In this document: piece after piece, positions 60,918-64,000 of the stretch | Position numbering within the stretch: the stretch's first letter is position 1 | Layout: each line of letters begins with the position of its first letter | Assembly (NCBI RefSeq): GCF_900129135.1 | Contig: NZ_FQVI01000001.1 | Location: forward strand, 129,538 to 193,537 | Direction of reading: 5' to 3' | Origin: Lactonifactor longoviformis DSM 17459 | GTDB taxonomy: Bacteria > Bacillota > Clostridia > Lachnospirales > Lachnospiraceae | Length of the DNA: 64,000 nucleotides | The notes under the pieces: model-generated | The model's database searches: none | The model's input: the letters and a program-made list of their open reading frames with translations, nothing else | Told to the model about the DNA's origin: nothing | Program-made: the position numbers and the translations under genes

Positions 60918-60964
60918 CCACTTATCATCCACTTGCCACCACTTTTCACCACTTTCTACCACTT
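60918..60964 (-). promoter_or_regulatory. five direct MraZ-type operator repeats
   Basis: AAGTGG occurs five times on the minus strand (as CCACTT starting at 60918, 60929, 60939, 60949 and 60959), at steps of 11, 10, 10 and 10 bp. MraZ is known to bind AAAGTGG-type repeats upstream of its gene. A -10-like TATAAA lies just upstream (about 60973-60979), so the repeats would cover the start of transcription. Confidence 0.8.
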
Positions 60965-61035
60965 ATGTACCCATTTTATACTAATCACCCCTAAAAAACA
61001 AGGGGAACATATGTTTTTTCATAAATCTTTCACAG

Positions 61036-61087
61036 AAAAAAAGCAGGACAAATCACCTGCAAATCAGATGATATGTCCTGCTTTTTT
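61036..61087. terminator. bidirectional terminator between the Spo0E-like gene and mraZ
   Basis: GCAGGACA (61043-61050) pairs with TGTCCTGC (61074-61081), with A-runs before and T-runs after, so it can stop transcription in both directions. It separates the Spo0E-like gene from the mraZ promoter. Confidence 0.85.
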
Positions 61088-61132
61088 CTTTTTTACTATA
61101 TCTGGTAGAGAGCACTGAAAGCGCCTACTATA

Positions 61133-61294
61133 TTATGCCGACGCCTCTGCCTCTGCCATATACTCCTCAATTAGTACATCCAGTTTAACACTGTCTCTGT
61201 AAACTTCTTCCAGCTTGAAATTATTCCCTATCTTTTCATCCATGGCCTGTCTCGCAGCTTCTATCTCGTGTCTCAATCGTTCCAATCTTGTCAT
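61133..61294 (-). CDS. Spo0E-like aspartyl-phosphate phosphatase
   Basis: This small frame was found by reading the gap between mraZ and ychF. ATG 61294 lies nine bases after AAGGAGA; an ATG two codons earlier (61300) is closer to the site. The 53-residue peptide, starting 'MTRLERLRHEIEAARQAMDE', forms two helices and carries the Spo0E signature 'DSVKLDVLIEEYM' (S-x2-LD-x-LI-x2-Y). Spo0E-family proteins dephosphorylate Spo0A~P and so delay sporulation. It is followed by a strong terminator. In a genome with spoIIGA and sigG this role is plausible but untested. Confidence 0.8.
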   Translation of the reverse strand: MTRLERLRHEIEAARQAMDEKIGNNFKLEEVYRDSVKLDVLIEEYMAEAEASA

Positions 61295-61422
61295 ATGCAT
61301 CAATCTCCTTTGTATTTATCCATCATTTTCCCGTTCAGGATAACCAGAGTCCCCACATGCCATATTTGCCTATCTCCCAAGTTTGATTATCTACATAGTA
61401 GTAGTCTCTTTTTTTTCAGTTC

Positions 61423-62520
61423 TTATACATTAAATCGGAATAAAATCACATCTCCGTCCTTTACCACGTAGTCCTTTCCTTCCATACGCACCAGCCCTTT
61501 TTCCCTGGCCCCTGCATAAGAACCACAGTCCAGAAGATCCTGAAAGTTCACCACCTCTGCCTTAATAAATCCTCTCTCAAAATCCGTGTGGATTTTTCCG
61601 GCCGCCTGTGGCGCCTTTGTACCTACTTTGATTGTCCATGCTCTGGTCTCATCTTCTCCCGATGTCAGATAACTGATAAGTCCCAACAGCCGATAGCTTG
61701 CCTGTATTAACTTTTCCAGGCCGGATTGCTTAATACCCAAATCCTCCAAAAACATTTTTTTCTCTTCTTCGTCAAGCTCCGCAATCTCCTGTTCGATCTG
61801 CGCACAGATCACAAAGACCTCGCTGCCCTGTTCCCCTGCGTACTCCCTGACTTTTTCAACCAGACTGTTGGAAGACCCGTCGTCTGCCAGATCCTCTTCC
61901 GCTACATTAGCCGCATAGATCACTGGCTTACCTGTCAGAAGGTTATAATTAGCTATATACTCTTCTTCGTCTTCCGTCCCGCACGCAAAGACAGAGGCAG
62001 GCTTCCCATCTTCCAGATGGGCTTTCAGTTTTTGAAGAAGTTCCAGCTCTTTGGCTGCCTCTTTATCGTTTCTGGCAGATTTTGATGTTTTGGCAATCCG
62101 CCTCTCCAATATTTCAATATCTGAAAAGATCAGTTCCAGATTGATCGTTTCTATATCTCTGAGAGGATCTATACTCCCGTCAACATGGACCACATTGCTG
62201 TCTTCAAAGCAGCGTACTACATGAACAATGGCATCAACCTCCCGGATATTTGCCAGAAACTGGTTTCCCAATCCCTCCCCTTTGGAAGCTCCCTTTACAA
62301 GTCCTGCAATATCAACAAACTCTATGACTGCCGGAGTCACTTTTTTAGAATGATAAAAATCACCCAAAAGCTGCAGACGCTCATCCGGCACCGGTACTAC
62401 TCCCACATTGGGATCAATGGTGCAGAACGGATAATTAGCAGACTCCGCCCCTGCTTTGGTCAGGGAATTAAATAAGGTACTCTTCCCCACATTGGGAAGT
62501 CCTACAATTCCTAATTTCAT
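61423..62520 (-). CDS. ychF: redox-regulated ATPase YchF (OLA1 family)
   Basis: The 365-residue Obg-family protein has G1 '[12 protein letters not shown]', G3 '[18 protein letters not shown]' and the C-terminal TGS-like domain with '[31 protein letters not shown]'. YchF prefers ATP over GTP and binds ribosomes. Length is standard. It is transcribed alone from the promoter at 62579-62607. Confidence 0.97.
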   Translation of the reverse strand: MKLGIVGLPNVGKSTLFNSLTKAGAESANYPFCTIDPNVGVVPVPDERLQLLGDFYHSKKVTPAVIEFVDIAGLVKGASKGEGLGNQFLANIREVDAIVHVVRCFEDSNVVHVDGSIDPLRDIETINLELIFSDIEILERRIAKTSKSARNDKEAAKELELLQKLKAHLEDGKPASVFACGTEDEEEYIANYNLLTGKPVIYAANVAEEDLADDGSSNSLVEKVREYAGEQGSEVFVICAQIEQEIAELDEEEKKMFLEDLGIKQSGLEKLIQASYRLLGLISYLTSGEDETRAWTIKVGTKAPQAAGKIHTDFERGFIKAEVVNFQDLLDCGSYAGAREKGLVRMEGKDYVVKDGDVILFRFNV

Positions 62521-62578
62521 ATGTTAAATCCTCTTTTCTTCTATGTTATAAGCAGCCGCTTTTTATTGCTTATGGTAA

Positions 62579-62655
62579 ATTCTAACACACATAATAAGGC
62601 GAATCAAGACCTTGACCCACCCTATCACTCGACATTTCTCATTTTTTTATCGACA
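62579..62655 (-). promoter_or_regulatory. ychF promoter with two TGTCGA motifs upstream
   Basis: TTGATT (62602-62607), a 17-bp spacer and TAGAAT (62579-62584) form the promoter. Upstream, TGTCGA occurs at 62629-62634 and 62650-62655, two helical turns apart in the same direction. This resembles paired Spo0A boxes, though the match is only to the core. Confidence 0.5.
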
Positions 62656-62672
62656 ATTTTCGCATCGGCCCT

Positions 62673-63329
62673 TTATGCTTCTCTATCCTTCGACATCATC
62701 ATAAGCAGCATTCCCTGTCGGTATTTTACGATCGCTGTATCCTCTGCAATCTCGTTGCTTACCCCCAGACCATCGCTGTTTTTCAGATAATGGTCAGTCA
62801 GGGGATATTTGAATCCCTCCAATGTCAGTCCCTCTACCGCATCCCCCAGAGGAAAAAAGGAAACATAGGTTCCAAATTGTCTGGATTTCTCCAGCATGGT
62901 CTCTTTCCCCAGAAGCGTAATATAATTCTGGGGATCCACAATGACTGCCGGTATACCGGCCTGGTGGGCCAACGCCAGGCACTGTACATTTCCCCAGAAA
63001 TGATCCATACGCCCGCCTGTTGCCCCCAGGATCCATATGCCTGTACTTTTTAATTCAATTGCCTTTTCAATTCCTATCTGTGTGTCTGTGGCATCCTTTT
63101 CCGGCTGAAACCGCTCCACTGGAATCCCGGGGTTATTCATGTAATACTCCATCACTCGGGAATCAATGCTGTCAAAATCTCCCATTATATAGGAAGGAAG
63201 TATCTCATGCTGATAGCAGAAATTCAGCCCCCTGTCAATGCCCAGTATATAATCCGGCCTCATCTCTGCAATAAAGTTCAGGGCAAACTTCTCATCCAGA
63301 GAGCCGCCGCTAATCATCAACGTCTTCAT
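62673..63329 (-). CDS. thiN: thiamine pyrophosphokinase
   Basis: The 218-residue protein has 'DYILGIDRGLNFCYQHEILPSYIMGDFDSID' and 'QPEKDATDTQIGIEKAI', then 'ILGATGGRMDHFWGNVQCL', the catalytic pattern of thiamine pyrophosphokinase. A smaller C-terminal beta domain follows. It transfers pyrophosphate from ATP to thiamine, giving TPP, the cofactor of the 2-oxoacid oxidoreductase encoded at the other end of the window. It starts two bases after rpe, the usual rpe-thiN pair. Confidence 0.95.
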   Translation of the reverse strand: MKTLMISGGSLDEKFALNFIAEMRPDYILGIDRGLNFCYQHEILPSYIMGDFDSIDSRVMEYYMNNPGIPVERFQPEKDATDTQIGIEKAIELKSTGIWILGATGGRMDHFWGNVQCLALAHQAGIPAVIVDPQNYITLLGKETMLEKSRQFGTYVSFFPLGDAVEGLTLEGFKYPLTDHYLKNSDGLGVSNEIAEDTAIVKYRQGMLLMMMSKDREA

Positions 63330-63331
63330 AT

Positions 63332-63994
63332 TCAGGCCTCATGCTCCATAAGTTCCAGCAGCTCTTTTGCATTCTTTGTAATATCTCCTTTAAAAACAGC
63401 AGAGCCTGCTACAAAAATATTTGCACCCGCTTTGAGAACTTCAGGCAATGTATCGGTGGTAATTCCCCCGTCAACCTGAATATCCGTATCCAGTCCTCTT
63501 CTGTCAAACTCATTTCTCAACACAGCAACTTTACGGGTGCAGTATGGTATGTACTTCTGTCCCCCGAATCCGGGATTCACAGTCATAATCAGCACCATAT
63601 CCACTGTATCCAGCACATGCTCCAGCACCGAGACAGGAGTTGCCGGGTTCAAAGCCACCCCGGCCCTGCATCCGGCCTCCTTGATCTGCGCTATGGTGCG
63701 GTCCAGGTGGGTGCACGCCTCCGCATGGACGGTAAGCATATCAGCCCCATTATTCATAAACGTATCTACATATCTTCCCGGATCTGTAATCATCAGATGC
63801 ACGTCCATAAATAAAGAGGTTTCTTTTTTCAGTGAGGCCAAGACAGGCATGCCGAAGGAAATGCTGGGCACAAAGATCCCGTCCATAACATCAAAATGAA
63901 GCCATCTGGTTCCTGCCTCCTCTACTTTCTTAATCTGCTCTCCCAGACGGTTAAAGTCTGCAGCTAATATAGATGGTGATAACTCATATTTCAT
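63332..63994 (-). CDS. rpe: ribulose-phosphate 3-epimerase
   Basis: The 220-residue TIM barrel has the start 'LSPSILAADFNRLGEQI', metal ligands in 'WLHFDVMDGIFVP' and 'DVHLMITDP', 'MTVNPGFGGQKYI' and 'IQVDGGITTDTLPE'. It interconverts ribulose-5-phosphate and xylulose-5-phosphate. The ATG at 63994 is six bases from the window edge; upstream genes (often rsgA) lie outside. Confidence 0.96.
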   Translation of the reverse strand: MKYELSPSILAADFNRLGEQIKKVEEAGTRWLHFDVMDGIFVPSISFGMPVLASLKKETSLFMDVHLMITDPGRYVDTFMNNGADMLTVHAEACTHLDRTIAQIKEAGCRAGVALNPATPVSVLEHVLDTVDMVLIMTVNPGFGGQKYIPYCTRKVAVLRNEFDRRGLDTDIQVDGGITTDTLPEVLKAGANIFVAGSAVFKGDITKNAKELLELMEHEA

Positions 63995-64000
63995 ACCTCA

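Noticed and set aside
1-64000. CRISPR arrays, tRNA or rRNA genes, riboswitches, prophage or intact insertion sequences
   Set aside because: Gaps were read one by one; none shows regular spaced repeats, cloverleaf-like sequence, known riboswitch cores or transposase frames.

Overview
The window reads as chromosomal DNA of a spore-forming, Gram-positive anaerobe of the Clostridia, most likely Lachnospiraceae. The evidence is moderate GC, the adjacent spoIIGA-sigE and sigG genes, a Spo0E-like protein, a dlt (teichoic acid D-alanylation) operon, ferredoxin-linked 2-oxoacid oxidation, and the dcw (division and cell wall) gene order. Almost all genes lie on the minus strand. I saw no rRNA, tRNA, CRISPR array, intact insertion sequence or prophage.

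Layout. (1) 1-8.5 kb, minus: an amino-acid fermentation module. Gene order is a Glu/Leu/Phe/Val-type dehydrogenase, a four-subunit 2-oxoacid:ferredoxin oxidoreductase, an ADP-forming acyl-CoA synthetase, an MFS carrier and an SSS-family symporter cut by the window edge. A protein of unknown function with a C-terminal zinc-ribbon motif is divergent from it. (2) 10-18.8 kb: a pentapeptide-repeat protein, a secreted GH25/LysM lysozyme, a uracil-DNA glycosylase-like protein, a marR-controlled heterodimeric ABC exporter and a MATE pump. (3) 18.9-24.9 kb, minus: a carbohydrate-catabolism operon (Zn alcohol dehydrogenase, class I aldolase, FGGY kinase, 2-hydroxyacid dehydrogenase). Its RpiR regulator has matching operators at its own promoter and at the operon promoter. 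(4) 24.95-29.2 kb: dltABCD followed by an unusually placed dltX-like gene. (5) 29.4-39.5 kb: a hypothetical protein, a short UvrA paralogue, an EamA permease, an aminotransferase and a five-gene Opp/Dpp-type ABC importer. (6) 39.6-63.99 kb: nrdR, ylmC-like, sigG, sigE, spoIIGA, the divergent aroD/aroE pair, then ftsZ, divIB, murA, spoVE/ftsW, murD, mraY, spoVD, pbpB, ftsL, rsmH and mraZ, followed by a Spo0E-like gene, ychF, a thiamine pyrophosphokinase gene and rpe.

Regulation can be read directly in several places: five direct MraZ-type repeats before mraZ, a spoIIG-type promoter with a 21-bp spacer and Spo0A-box-like sequence, a MarR palindrome on the marR promoter, and RpiR operators overlapping two -35 boxes. 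Three repeat structures are not explained by genes: a 219-bp element with perfect 51-bp inverted arms between aroE and ftsZ, a modular repeat built on GGGAC at 21-bp steps (two copies), and a 29-bp repeat containing CTGCCGCGGGATT (two copies). Two small genes were read from the raw sequence: the Spo0E-like gene at 61133-61294 and the dltX-like gene at 24955-25116.

Functions are assigned from motif recognition and gene context. No database search was run.
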